Below are positions 9,501 to 19,334 of a stretch of DNA of 64,000 nt, piece after piece. The stretch's first letter is position 1. The number at the start of each line of letters is the position of its first letter. The DNA is from Helichrysum umbraculigerum (Eukaryota; Streptophyta; Magnoliopsida; Asterales; Asteraceae). Position numbers and translations under genes: made by a program. Where the stretch lies: assembly GCA_949592205.1 (NCBI GenBank), contig CATIUR010000003.1, positions 74,490,501-74,554,500 on the forward strand. Reading direction: 5' to 3'. The notes under the pieces are model-generated. The model had not been told where the DNA came from, did no database searches, and worked only from the letters and a program-made list of their open reading frames with translations.

Positions 9501-10135
9501 CCGCCTCAAGACCAGATATAGTGTTTGCCGTTTCACTATGCTCTCGATTTCAAGCAAATCCGAAGGTGTCTCATATGAAGGCAGTAAAACGCATTTTTGG
9601 ATATCTCGCTTTTAGGCCATCTCTGGGTCTATGGTATTCAAACGAAAAAAACTTCGAGTTAACTGCCTATTCAGATTCGGATCTCGGTGGCTGCAAGGTA
9701 GATATGAAGTCAACTACTGGAGGATGTCAGTTCCTTGGATCGCGCTTAGTTTCTTGGCAGTGCAAAAAGCAGACTGCGGTTGCTATTTCCACAGCTGAAG
9801 CCGAGTATGTTGCTGCTGCAAGTTGCTGTTCTCAAGTTCTTTGGATTCAGCACCAGCTACGCGATTACGGGTTTAATCTCTCTATGACTCCTATTTATAT
9901 TGATAATACAGCTACTATATCTATAACACACAATCCCGTACAGCACTCTAAGACCAAACATATCGAACTTAGGTTCCACTTTATACGGGATTGCTTTGAG
10001 AAACACCTTATAGATGTCGTACATATAGAAACCCTTAAGCAGTGTGCGGACCTTTTCACAAAAGCCTTTTTGCGATCACGTTTTATCGAACTGGTCAATA
10101 TGATAGGTTTAAGGTTCTTTCAGTCAAAGAAATGA
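6536..10135 (+). CDS. pol: Copia A pol polyprotein (protease, integrase, RT, RNase H)
   Basis: About 1,200 codons without a stop, in the same frame as gag. In order: aspartic protease (LDSGCSRHMTG, from 6563); GAG-pre-integrase zinc motif (WHRRMGH, then CVSCHKG, 6968-7090); integrase catalytic core with the D,D,E residues in HMDMFGP (about 7159), RSDNGTEF (about 7349) and AERKNR (about 7459); a Pro/Thr/Ser-rich linker (7960-8220); RT (RWVYRNKMD, LDVKCAFLYG, YVDD at 9182-9193); RNase H (YSDSDLGG, AEAEYVAA, YIDNTA). All catalytic residues I can place are present. LDVKCAF and ALYDIHQSP deviate slightly from the usual LDVKSAF and ALYGLHQ. Integrase preceding RT is diagnostic of Ty1/copia. Frame integrity fits a recently active copy. 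Confidence 0.94.
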   Translation, partial: ERVKDSEWYLDSGCSRHMTGDVSLLVDIKPYARGYVAFAGDTGGTISGRGTLTNGNVSFENVNYVEQLTHNLLSVSQVCDKDYTTAFTKTECVILKPGYVIPEEWVLLRAPRKNDTYILNMRTVETTNEYTCLLSKASEKDSMLWHRRMGHIQFRKMNFLTKNDLVLGVPKQSFALKDDCVSCHKGKLRKKSHKSKQVNSIDAPLELLHMDMFGPISTRSIGGKSYCLVITDDYSRFSWVYFLATKDEAADILVYLFDKLANLSGISIKRLRSDNGTEFRNSTLEMYCASKGIEHQFSAPRIPQQNGVAERKNRTIIETARTMLADSKLPIIFWAEAVNTACYVLNRVLTVKKRNKTCYELFNNRKPNLQFLEPFGCPCLIMITKDKISKFGEKTTEGIFLGFSVNSPNKRVFNKSTNRIEEHFEVKCLRYTDPPQGTGPEWFFNYEKVFDSFNLPEDDIEDELVTLLHGISLSQETPDSSVQPLDPNSKSASTQPSTPTPTSSTTPVNKPSDPSPNATPAPPPTNPTPSQTTPTQPQTTTKSPPPTPTPSPTPPSSAAPSKTVYNYTKELPYDPNMPPLEEPQEEDEVEETMAYSHLFTPEDEGEEEELAFPESATTPETEGDLNNLGVDLVPFAIPETRIHKDHPIDNNIGDPHASVQTRQQAKQTSAQQILGLIAHIDSCHLSQIEPKKVEQALNDPSWVEAMQEELQQINKMNVWEIVPLPKGAHLTGTRWVYRNKMDDRGEVIRNKARLVVQGYSQLEGIDYDEVFAPVARLESIRIFLAYASFKGFRVYQLDVKCAFLYGDVDAVIYVCQPPGFEDPKHPNHVCKLKKALYDIHQSPRLWYERLAKYLLKNGFDRGQIDSTLFIKREGADLLLVQVYVDDIIFGSTNDQLCKDFERLMKAEFEMSAMGELTFFLGLQVEQSDNGIYIHQSKYVTDMLKRYELLDCKHYGTPIEVRHNLGPNEDDEDCKEKDYRSMIGSLMYLTASRPDIVFAVSLCSRFQANPKVSHMKAVKRIFGYLAFRPSLGLWYSNEKNFELTAYSDSDLGGCKVDMKSTTGGCQFLGSRLVSWQCKKQTAVAISTAEAEYVAAASCCSQVLWIQHQLRDYGFNLSMTPIYIDNTATISITHNPVQHSKTKHIELRFHFIRDCFEKHLIDVVHIETLKQCADLFTKAFLRSRFIELVNMIGLRFFQSKK

Positions 10136-11290
10136 TTTGTGACTTGGATTTTTTTTTCAGTTTAAAAAAAAAAAAAAAAAAAATCGCAATAGCCACTCTT
10201 TATACTCTTTAGTATCAAAGAAAACGCAAGGTTGCAACATTTTTAAAATAGACGTTGAAGTTGTGTCTGTAAACAACTTGGGATATGATAGTACATCGGG
10301 TGACATGCACAAAATGGAATCTTAAGGTTTATCTTGGATGTGTCAGTAGGTTTATATGACACACTTAAAACAGTTTCTATCTAAATTGTCTTCATTACAC
10401 GATGTATTGGTAGGCATGATACACACCGGTTTGTGAGTGAGTAAGAAGTAATAATACAACTTGTCTATTTCTTTGTGAAAAATGTTATATGATGTATGAC
10501 GTACGTCTTAATTGATAAATGGAAGTAATGACATACACTGTCATAATTATGAAATGTAAAATTGGCATATAGTAATAATATGATTATTCGCCTAACTAAT
10601 GGTGACTATTGTTGTACTCATGTACAGACCTGAATCCATTAGTTATGCAAATAGTCTCAAACTTGTTATGTTCATACTAAGGGACCCTCTGTTGTACTAT
10701 GTACAGAACTGGAGCCACTAGTATCTTCATAATCGGTTTGATGTATGCCTAAATTAAAATATCAAGTGTATGTTACGAGAAAGCCGAGATAAACTTGGTC
10801 TTGTAATCTCTACCTTGTGTGAATATGCAGTGTTTTGATTTACTAAAGTTTATCAGTATATCATATAATAGGTTTCTCAAAATTAATATTCAAACTAACA
10901 ATAAAAGTTAGCTCACAAATACGAATGTAATATGTTTAGGTGGATAAACAATACCAATAATCGTCTTGAAATAATTTCTATAAAAGGTGTTTTAAATGTG
11001 CCACGTAAATTTAAAGTGGACAAAAATACTGATGATCGAAATAACACTTACTATACCTAATAAATGCATGTTATTCCGATATGATCCCTAATCAGACAAA
11101 ACAATTCCGTCACCAAAAATAGAGTGTTAGTAATTTTACTTTTCGTGATATTAAAGAAATTTACCAAAAAGAATTTTTAGTTTAGTTATTTCATTTTATG
11201 CTAAGTTATTTTTCTAAGTCACAAGTCATTTGGATATTATTTGCTAAAATAACGAGTAAACGTTTTTGAAAAATTCAAAATCGCCTCAAA
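10136..11290 (+). other. Copia A 3' noncoding block, conserved in element F
   Basis: No ORF of note. It starts with a T tract, cag and 20 consecutive A (10164-10183). The stretch from about 10230 to 11100 is clearly homologous to 31030-31900 of element F on the other strand (for example tctgtaaacaacttgggata at about 10266 against its reverse complement near 31870). Retention in F, which has lost pol, suggests a cis-acting role (inference). Confidence 0.7.
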
Positions 11291-11309
11291 TCACATCCCA
11301 ACTGCTTTA

Positions 11310-12075
11310 TGCGACGTCCCTCTCGCCGTCGCATGCGACGTCCCAGCCTACGTCGCACATAGGGTTAGACTATATATAGTCTCAACCGCGACGTAAAACG
11401 TCACATTATTCACTATTCCCCTGCGACGTAGCCTGCAACGTACCATCTGGCGATTTGCGACGTACCACTTTTTCGAGCATCTTTGTGATTTGTAGCTGTT
11501 TTCTTTACGATCCATTCACGTAGTCTTGTTCTACTCGTTATTCCGCACACTTAGGTACCAATCTTACCCTTTTTCACCGTGTATTTTTGCTTTAATCGTT
11601 AAATGTATATTGCGGGTTTTAGGGTTCTCGGTTTGGGTTAAATTAGTTATGTAATCGTGATCTAAACGTCGTATAATTTATGTTTTCGTGATCACCATTC
11701 GTTGACGCACCGTGTAGTGTGATTGATTTTGAAAAACCCTAAATTTCGAATCTTAGGGTTTCTGGATTTCTGGGTTTACTCTTGAATGTTCATCAGTGCG
11801 ACGTCGGCTGCGACGTCGTAGCCTACGTCGCATTATCATTTAATTGTATGCGCCGTTGCATTTTCTGCGACGTCCCGAGCGACGTCTTATTCTACGTCGC
11901 ACCATTTTGAAAATGTGATTAAATTCACAATTAATAGCAAAATGCGACGTCCCCTTTAACGTCGCTCAAATATTGTGCGACGTCACTGGCTACGTCGCTT
12001 TTGTTATTATTCTGATTTCCTGCGACGTCCATTACTACGTCGCTATCTGAGATGCGACGTCAAGGGCTACGTCGC
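11310..12075 (+). repeat. Copia A internal hairpin array (TGCGACGTC...ACGTCGCA)
   Basis: At least eight short inverted repeats with a constant outer stem and different loops, such as tgcgacgtccctctcgccgt followed by cgca, and tgcgacgtcaagggctacgt followed by cgct. They cluster at 11310-11357, 11387-11465 and 11797-12075. The first cluster is followed within about 13 bp by tatatata (11371-11378). Confidence 0.85.
11371..11378 (+). promoter_or_regulatory. Possible internal TATA box ahead of the third ORF
   Basis: ctatatatagtctc lies 13 bp after a hairpin pair. The LTR promoter of the same element has the same spacing and order (hairpins, then TATA). It could drive an internal transcript for the ORF at 12673. 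Inference from layout only. Confidence 0.35.
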
Positions 12076-12339
12076 TACTTACAGGAAAATGACAATTTTT
12101 GTTACAAACCAAATGTTGCGTTTTTCTGACTGTTAAATTCTGTCCAGCAATGGCGGGCGATTTCTTTCAGTTCCTCGCTGAAGGACAATGACTGTGTTCA
12201 CTGCTTCTGCCCAAAGAGTGTCACCACTCGCCCGTCCGCGGCTAGAAGGATCCTCTTCCGGTCGTGGATTTTTTGTGCTTTCGGGTGGTAATGCGCCTTA
12301 AAGCTTCTATCTGGTCACTTAGATGTGACCATTTTTGTC

Positions 12340-12505
12340 TCAGTTGGCTAACGATCCGGTGGGATTCTCTTCTTGTCCTGAATCTTGGTTTTCTGGTTTG
12401 TAGGAATTCCTTCACTGTCCTGGATCTTGGCCTTCTGGTCTGGTGGGATACCATCCTTGTCTTGGATTTTGGCCTGACCTTGTCTTGAATTTTGGCTGTA
12501 TTTAT
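12340..12505 (+). repeat. Degenerate tandem repeats (about 35-60 bp) in copia A
   Basis: Several imperfect copies of a unit resembling tgtcctggatcttggccttctggtctggtggga (for example near 12375, 12416, 12457 and 12480). They lie between the hairpin array and the third ORF. No function is apparent. Confidence 0.5.
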
Positions 12506-12672
12506 TTAATCAGGATCTTTGGTCTGGGTTTAGGGTTTAGGATTTGATATGTTTATTTGTAACTATGTACTTATTTAACATATCAATGAAACCTTTCGTT
12601 TGTGACAAGTTTGGTATATTTTGTTTATTCTAGCGCTTTTCGAGAATATATATTATATTTCTTTTTGCAGCT

Positions 12673-15381
12673 ATGGCTCTTGTTTTCAAAGCGCGTCACA
12701 ATACTGCTGCTTACCTTGATGATACTTCTGATAAATCTGCACCGTATCGTCAGATGATTGCATTTTTGAAATGTTCAAGGGTATTCCGCGCCATTTCCGA
12801 TAACACTGTAGTTTTTGGAAATCTGATCAACCCTTTCTGGAGAAACGCAAATGTTGTTACTGATAACAACGTTCGACGACTGGTCTCTACAGTTCTTAAC
12901 ACTGAGATCACAATTACTGAATAGAGCATTAGGGAGCTTCTTCAGCTGAACGATCAACCAGATATGCCTGTTAGTTTTGATCCAAATTTCGTTGCGGGGG
13001 CTATGCAAAGGATTGGATATCCCGGGATTCCCACTAATCAGTATCGGAAAGCGAATCTCACACGTGTTTGGAGATATTTGATGCACGTGATTATTGTTTG
13101 TTTGGGAAATAGGAAAGGTGGAACGGATGGTATGAGCCGAAGTCTGGCTTCTGCCATGTTAGCGTTAGTGTACAACAAGCCGTTCAACTTCTCGGGTTTT
13201 ATATTCAAGGCTATGGTTTATAATGCAAACGCCGGGGATCAGAAATGGATCTTATATCCGCGATTCATTCAGCTTCACATTAATCGCCATCATCCAGATC
13301 TTCAGGCACAGGGTGATATTGATCAGAAACTAAAGATTTCACCGATGATGAGTCGGATCTTTACTGTTTGTGCAGGTTTTGAGAAAGGGGTTGAGGCACC
13401 AAGGGAGGTTCCCTTATTTGGTGCTATTGTGGATGAGAATTACGTACCCCCACCGGAACCTCAGTATATGGACATTCCGGCACCACAGCAACCGCAGCAA
13501 CCGCTTGTGAACATTCCTGTTCAAGCTACGGGGGAGCATGTGGATGCTCTTTTGGAGAATATTGAGCAATTTGGACATGTTGATTCGGAAGATTCAGCTT
13601 CTCACCATATAGTCGAAGGATCTGATTCTGAAGAAACTCCTGTTCAACAACCTGATGATGGCGGGCCAACGCCTTCGGATTCTGATGGTGCGGTCCCGCA
13701 CCCATCTCAGATGGAAACAATTCGACGTCAGTTTTCTCAGAGGTACAAAAGAATTAAGCGTCGTTTGAAACAGGGGCGTGTGTATGTTCCAAAGAATACT
13801 GGCAAACGTATTCGAGACGGTGATGATCCTGAGGATGTAGACTTTGAGCCTCGTCGTCGTCGTTCTTGTCAATCTACTTCTTCCAGAACTGCTGTTAACT
13901 CGTCACCTCAAGATGCTTTTGAGATTCAACCGACTCCAGCATTCATGCAAAAGATTATGGTTGATATCTTACGGATGCAACAAAGGATGAAAGCTCAAGA
14001 TGAAAAGATTGCTGAGAAGTCTGCACTGATCGAGGTTCAATCTAAGGAGCTTGAGGAAACAAAGCTTAGAGTTAATGTTTTGGAAGGCAGGTTACTTGAC
14101 TCGGGGGAGTATGGGTCTGGGGTACCCAATTTAGAGTCAAGTGAACCTGAGTCTGTAAACCCCAACCCTGTACTTGAAAATGTTAATGAAAATATTTCTG
14201 TTTTAGATTATTTTTGTGTTGATGATATTCCAGGGCAACCGAGACCGCTGGCTGTTGACTATTCATTTGCTGACTTATCGTTTATTCAAAGAATGGCCAG
14301 TGGAGTTGGCTCTGAGGAAGAAACGGATAATGTTTTTGAAATGAATGAGGATGTTTCGATTGAAGAGGAACAGTTGAATTCAGATGAAACGTATGATGAT
14401 GCACAATCTGGGGAAGCTTATGATGGTGCATCGATTATAGAATCTGATTCAAGTGAAGATGAGAGGCCTGCTAAAGCTAAACATGGAGAATCAAGTTCTG
14501 CTGCAACGCCTGCTCAAGAATCAACATCAACTCCAGCTCAAGAGACACAGGCACCAGACTCAGCAGCTCAAGAATCTACGGATATTCCAAGAACATATAT
14601 TGCTGAAGAAAAGAAGGAAAGAAACAAGCAATGGTGGCCTAAGGGACGAAATCCAGTTCCTATTCCAGTTAAATGTCAAGTGTACCGGGTTAGTCGAAAT
14701 TATACCGGAGTTATTAAAAGCTGGAAGTGTCAGAGAAATCTGTTTATGATTAAGAGAGAGGATGGAGTTCAGTACTTCAAAATGCGTTTTGATAGATTAA
14801 GTACGTTGTCAAAAGGAGAGATTAATCGATTAGCTCAGCTTAAATTGATTAATCCGTTCGAGAATGATTATGCTGAGTTCATTCAGAGAAATTTACGTCG
14901 AGAAGTGTTATCGAAGACATATTCTAAATTGAAACCGACGTTGGGCACTCCTTATACGTGGAAGAAGAAGATTGATCCAGTCACCAGGAAGCCTATAGTT
15001 AAAATTCACTATCCACCAGCTAACTGTTTGTCTGAGATACCTCTAGAACCAGTTCCATATTATTTTCTGGTAAGACTTGTTAAATGGGAACTTGATCCAC
15101 AGACTGGTGAAGTGGTTATTACTTTCGTTCCAGATTCTGAACCGTGGCCAGAAGTTGGAGGTATATGGAATTTGAAGCAAGCAACGTTTAGACTGTATGA
15201 TCCGATGAGTTTGATTAACTTTCATGAAAAAGATTTAAGAAAACTCTATGATGATTGGATTCATGTTGGTCAGAAGAATGAGTTCAACAAACGTTTAGCC
15301 GAGCAGTTTTACAATGTTGTTACTGTTTGTGTGGCTAATGGAATTCACGCTGACGGTCAATTTCCTGCGGGCTGGGTTTAA
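12673..15381 (+). CDS. Copia A third ORF, large protein of unknown function, one in-frame stop
   Basis: A 903-codon frame starting at ATG 12673, interrupted once by TAG at 12922-12924. The part downstream of it (ATG 12964) is open for 805 residues. The N-terminal region (ALVFKARHNTAAYLD; GYPGIPTNQYRKANLTRVWRYLMH; NFSGFIFKAM; WILYPRFIQLH) belongs to a family I recall as very frequent in Asteraceae transposon annotations, usually misnamed. Next come a basic, NLS-like stretch (about 13740-13870), a coiled coil (about 13950-14095), an acidic region and a C-terminal domain rich in Trp, Tyr and Lys. I see no signal peptide or membrane segment, so 'envelope-like' is not supported. A T-rich tract ending in gcag lies 2 bp before the ATG and looks like a splice acceptor. 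Function unknown. Confidence 0.8.
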
Positions 15382-15410
15382 AGAAGATTTTTGAAGACCA
15401 AGCTGAAGAC

Positions 15411-15421
15411 ACGGGGGAGTT
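15411..15421 (+). other. Copia A polypurine tract
   Basis: acgggggagtt directly before the 3' LTR. This is the priming site for plus-strand DNA synthesis. Element F has the matching gacatgggggagtt on its own strand. Confidence 0.8.
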
Positions 15422-15829
15422 TGTTGGTACATGTTTGTGTCTGTCAGTTGGTCTAGCTCGTAGTTTGTAATTAGTTTTGAGTTTCCTGATTCCTGCGACG
15501 TTGTGCGTAACGTCACAGGTGCGACGTCAGGTATTGGGCCTGCGACGTAGTCAACGTCGCATGGGCTTGGGCCTGCGACGTCATGTGTGACGTCGCAGGT
15601 GCCAGATTATGTATAAAAACGTTTTTACGTTTTCTGTTTAGGGACGACGAAACCCTAAACCCCATTTTTCGAAATCTCTGTAATCTGATCGATTATAAAT
15701 CAATATAATACGTTTCGTTTGATAATTATTGCGTATTGATTATTCATGTGATTGTTTGATTAGTCAATTGTTGTTTCCGCCATCAATTGATTGACTCGGG
15801 TCGTATAGATCCAAGGTAAGGGACAAACA
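15422..15829 (+). repeat. Copia A 3' LTR
   Basis: 408 bp, the same length as the 5' LTR with about 8 substitutions. It has the same hairpins (15492-15599) and TATA-like box (15612-15619). Followed by the TSD aagat. Confidence 0.95.
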
Positions 15830-15834
15830 AAGAT

Positions 15835-17940
15835 ATTATGGTCCGTGTCGACAAATTCGTCTTTCCAGTTGATTTCGTTGTTATGGATATTGAAGAGGAC
15901 ACCCAGGTTCCACTCATCCTTGGCAGACCTTTCCTAAACACTGCCAAGGCCGTCATTGACGTAAATGAAAAATCTTTAAAACTCCGAGTTGGAACTGAAG
16001 AGGTCACCTTCAATGTTGATAAACTAATGAAACAGCCTATGGGAGAAGATCTTGGTCTTGTAGATTCTATGCAGGAAATAATTGAAGAACACTTGGAAGA
16101 GATCCTCGTAGTAAGCAGCATTAACCCCCTTCCCAATACTGTCATCACTTCAAGAATACTCTGTGAAGAAGGTGCGGGTCTATGCTCAACTATCTCGGAT
16201 TCTTCCAACGCATCTGGAGAGTTACTATTTCCTTTAAAGAATTCCAAGCCGCAGCCCAACTCCACATTGACTGCTCCACTTGGATATGGCACTCCTGTCA
16301 CTCTACTACGAAGGAACCCGACTTCTGAAGTAGATCATTCATCTCTCACAAGGGAAGAAATTCTGAAGACTCTTAAAAACATGGAGTCAATGCTAAAAAC
16401 ACCTGCTTCGCAACCATCTGAAGGTTGTGAAAATCCAGAAATCACCATCAGCAAGTCTTCATCAGCTCAATTTCAGAGATTTGCAACAACCGACAAAGGA
16501 AAAGAAATTATCATTGAAGAAAATGCAATCTCTCAATCTTCCCAAGAAAAATATGAGCTGAGAAAAGATGAGCTGTCCAACAATGCAGAATGGGTTGAGA
16601 TAGCGTCAGCCGACATTCCGGAATCACCTGCAATGGAGTCAGATTATCAAACAACGTACGACGAGCTTAAAAGAGACGAGATTGCTAGGATGAAACCATC
16701 TACTGAAGAACCACCCGAATTGGAACTAAAGGAACTTCCCCCACACCTTGAATATGCTTTTCTTGAAGGAACTTCACACTTACCAGTTATCATATCTAAA
16801 GAATTGAAGCCCGAAGAGAAAGCAAGGCTGGTACAGGTTCTAAAGTCACACAAGAAGGCGATTTCTTGGAAGATCTCTGACATACAAGGGATTAGTCCAA
16901 ACTACTGCACGCATAAAATCTTAATGGAGAACAACTTTAGACCATCAGTTCAAAGGCAAAGGAGAGTCAACCCGAAGATTCAAGACGTGGTGAAAAAGGA
17001 GGTTATCAAACTCCTGGATTCCGGTCTGATCTACCCTATCTCAGATTCCCCATGGGTTAGCCTAGTTCAAGTCGTCCCAAAGAAAGGAGGCATGACGGTC
17101 ATCGCTAACAAAAACAATGAATTGATTCCAACACGAACCGTCAATGGTTGGAGGGTGTGTATCGACTATCGGAAACTGAATGAAGCTACATGCAAAGATC
17201 ATTTCCCTATACCATTCATTGATCAGATGCTCGAAAGGTTATCAGGAAACGAATTCTATTGCTTCCTTGACGGCTTCTCAGGCTATTTTCAGATACCTCT
17301 CTATCCAAAGGACCAAGAAAAGACGACGTTCACTTGTCCCTATGGAACGTTTGCTTACCGACGTATGCCTTTTGGTTTATGTAATGCACCTGCGACTTTT
17401 CAAAGATGCATGGTAGAAATCTTCCACGACATGATTGAACAATGCATGGAAGTGTTCATGGACGATTTCTCAGTTTTTGGGGATTCGTTCACCACTTGTC
17501 TTTCTAACTTGGATAGGATGCTTGCTCGATGTGAAGAATCAAACCTAGTTCTGAATTGGGAGAAATGTCACTTCCTGGTGAAAGAAGGCATAGTTCTTGG
17601 GCACCGCATTTCAAAATCTGGAATTGAAGTTGACAAAGCAAAAGTTGAGACTATCTCGAAGCTTCCACCCCCTACTTCTGTGAAAGCCATCCGAAGTTTT
17701 CTAGGTCACGCCGGATTCTACCGTCACTTTATTAAGGATTTCTCTAAAATCTCTCGACCTATGACTCATCTTCTCGAAAAAGATACTCCGTTTGACTTTA
17801 CAGATGAATGTCTCAAAGCTTTCAACTACCTGAAGAATCATCTTGTACATGCACCAATCATGGTTGCCCCCGATTGGAGTCTTCCATTTGAAATCATGTG
17901 CGACGCCAGTGATTTCGCTGTTGGAGCTTTATTGGGATAG
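15835..17940 (+). pseudogene. pol: Ath1 pol part 1: protease remainder, RT, start of RNase H
   Basis: Continues the protease broken at 2814 (ILGRPFLNTAKAVID is the C-terminal flap block) and then a long linker. Reverse transcriptase covers about 16930-17500, with WRVCIDYRKLN, LDGFSGYFQIPL, FGLCNAPATFQRCM and a catalytic FMDD (DD at 17461-17466). RNase H begins at about 17860 (FEIMCDASDFAVGALLG). A TAG at 17938-17940 replaces the expected Gln, a CAG to TAG change, and the same frame stays open afterwards. RT preceding integrase defines Ty3/gypsy, and the sequence blocks are typical of Athila. Confidence 0.88.
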
Positions 17941-18826
17941 CGGAAGGAGAAACACTTTCAACAAATATACTACGCCAGCAAAATGCTCACAGATGCTCAA
18001 GAAAACTACACCACTACAGAAAAGGAGCTGCTTGCGGTAGTATTTGCTTTTGATAAATTTCGTTCTTATCTAATCTTGTCCAAAACTATTGTCTATACAG
18101 ATCACTCCGCTTTGAAATACCTTTTCAAGAAGCAAGATGCTAAATCGTGCCTTCTACGATGGATTCTACTCCTACAAGAATTTGATATTGAGATTAAAGA
18201 TAAGAAAGGAGCAGAAAACGTTGCGGCCGATCATCTTAGCCGATTGGAAAATCCATCAATGGAGAAGTTGCACGAGAATGATATTCAAGATCAGTTCCCC
18301 GAAGAACAACTCATGACTATAGGAGGCTACCAACAAGGGTCACAGTTCACACACAACCCTTGGTATGCCGACTTCGCCAATTATCTGGTAGGAAACATCA
18401 TACCAAAAGGAATGCCAACCTCTCAGAAACGAAAATTCTTCCGAGATGTCAAGAACTATTATTGGAACGATCCTTATCTCTTTAAGGTTTGTCCCGATCA
18501 ACTTATTCGAAGATGCGTCGATGGGAAGGAGGCGGAACTAATTCTACACCAGAGCCACCACGGACCTACTGGAGGACACCATGGCAACAAAATGACTGCA
18601 CGAAAGGTTTACGATGCCGGCTTTTATTGGCCGACCATATTCCGAGACGCTTGCGACCTGGTGAAGCGCTATGATATTTGCCAAAGGCAAGGCAATATCT
18701 CAGCCCGAAACGAAATGCCACTTACTAATATCCAGGCCATAGAGATCTTTGATATCTGGGGATTAGATTTTATGGGACCATTCCCTAAATCTAACGGTAA
18801 AGAGTACATCTTAGTCGCAATTGACT
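17941..18826 (+). pseudogene. pol: Ath1 pol part 2: RNase H and integrase N-terminus
   Basis: In frame with part 1. RNase H continues (YYASKMLTDAQENYTTTEKEL; YTDHSALKYLF; NVAADHLSRLE). The integrase zinc-binding HHCC module follows (HQSHHGPTGGHHG; CDLVKRYDIC at about 18655-18685) and then the first catalytic Asp block (WGLDFMGPFP). The true frame is lost at about 18827, where a 94-bp duplication begins. Confidence 0.85.
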
Positions 18827-19014
18827 CTCTCCAGGTGGGTCGAAGCTCAAGCTTTTCCGACCAACGATTCAAAAGTAGTAACCCAGTTCCTCAAAAAGCT
18901 TTTCTGACCAGCTCAAGCTTCTCTCCAGGTGGGCCGAAGCTCAAGCTTTTCCGACCAACGATTCAAAAGTAGTAACCCAGTTCCTCAAAAAGTTGTTCAG
19001 TCGATTTGGAACTC
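18827..19014 (+). repeat. 94-bp imperfect tandem duplication in Ath1 integrase
   Basis: A 72-bp segment beginning ctctccaggtggg is present at 18827-18898 and again at 18921-18992, with one substitution in my reading. A 22-bp spacer between them itself resembles part of the unit (cagctcaagcttctctccag). The period of 94 is not a multiple of three, so the integrase frame is shifted. Confidence 0.85.
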
Positions 19015-19334
19015 CTAGAGCTATAATTAGTGACCGTGGCACGCATTTCTGCAATACTCAATTCATGCGAGTGCTGCAGCAGTATGGTGTCACTCACAAA
19101 ACTTCGACGGCTTACCATCCACAAACTAATGGGCAAGCTGAAGCGACAAATCGGGCTTTGAAAAGGATATTAGAACGAACTGTCGGAAATCACGGGCATA
19201 GGTGGGCCGAAAAATTAGACGATGCGTTGTGGGCATTCAGAACTGCCTACAAAACACCATTAGGAACCACACCGTATCGGCTAATCTACAGAAAGGCGTG
19301 TCACCTTCCAATTGAGTTGGAATATCGGGCGTAC
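18921..19334 (+). pseudogene. pol: Ath1 pol part 3: integrase catalytic core
   Basis: After the duplication the integrase frame continues with SRFGTPRAIISDRGTHFCN (second catalytic Asp) and STAYHPQTNGQAEATNR (catalytic Glu), then RWAEKLDDALWAFRTAYKTP. It is cut by Tekay C after the codon for Tyr in ELEYRAY; the coding sequence resumes at 58696 with TAC TGG GCA. The five bases cgtac at 19330-19334 are the left TSD of Tekay C. Confidence 0.88.

Larger units (their letters stand above)
2815..15829 (+). mobile_element. Copia A: complete SIRE-type Ty1/copia element
   Basis: A 13,015-bp element flanked by the TSD aagat (2810-2814 and 15830-15834). Order: 408-bp LTR, iMet primer site, long leader, gag, pol (protease, integrase, RT, RNase H), about 2.5 kb of noncoding DNA, a third ORF, polypurine tract, 408-bp LTR. 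Integrase before RT and the YVDD RT define copia. The long gag with two CCHC motifs and the extra 3' ORF point to the SIRE/Maximus lineage. I count about 8 mismatches between the LTRs (about 2%), so the insertion is fairly young. Confidence 0.93.

Noticed and set aside
11310..12075. CRISPR-like array or satellite
   Set aside because: Units are inverted repeats at irregular spacing with short loops, in a plant retrotransposon; no constant repeat-spacer pattern.
12673..15381. Calling the copia A third ORF an envelope gene
   Set aside because: No signal peptide, transmembrane segment or glycoprotein-like cysteine pattern is visible.
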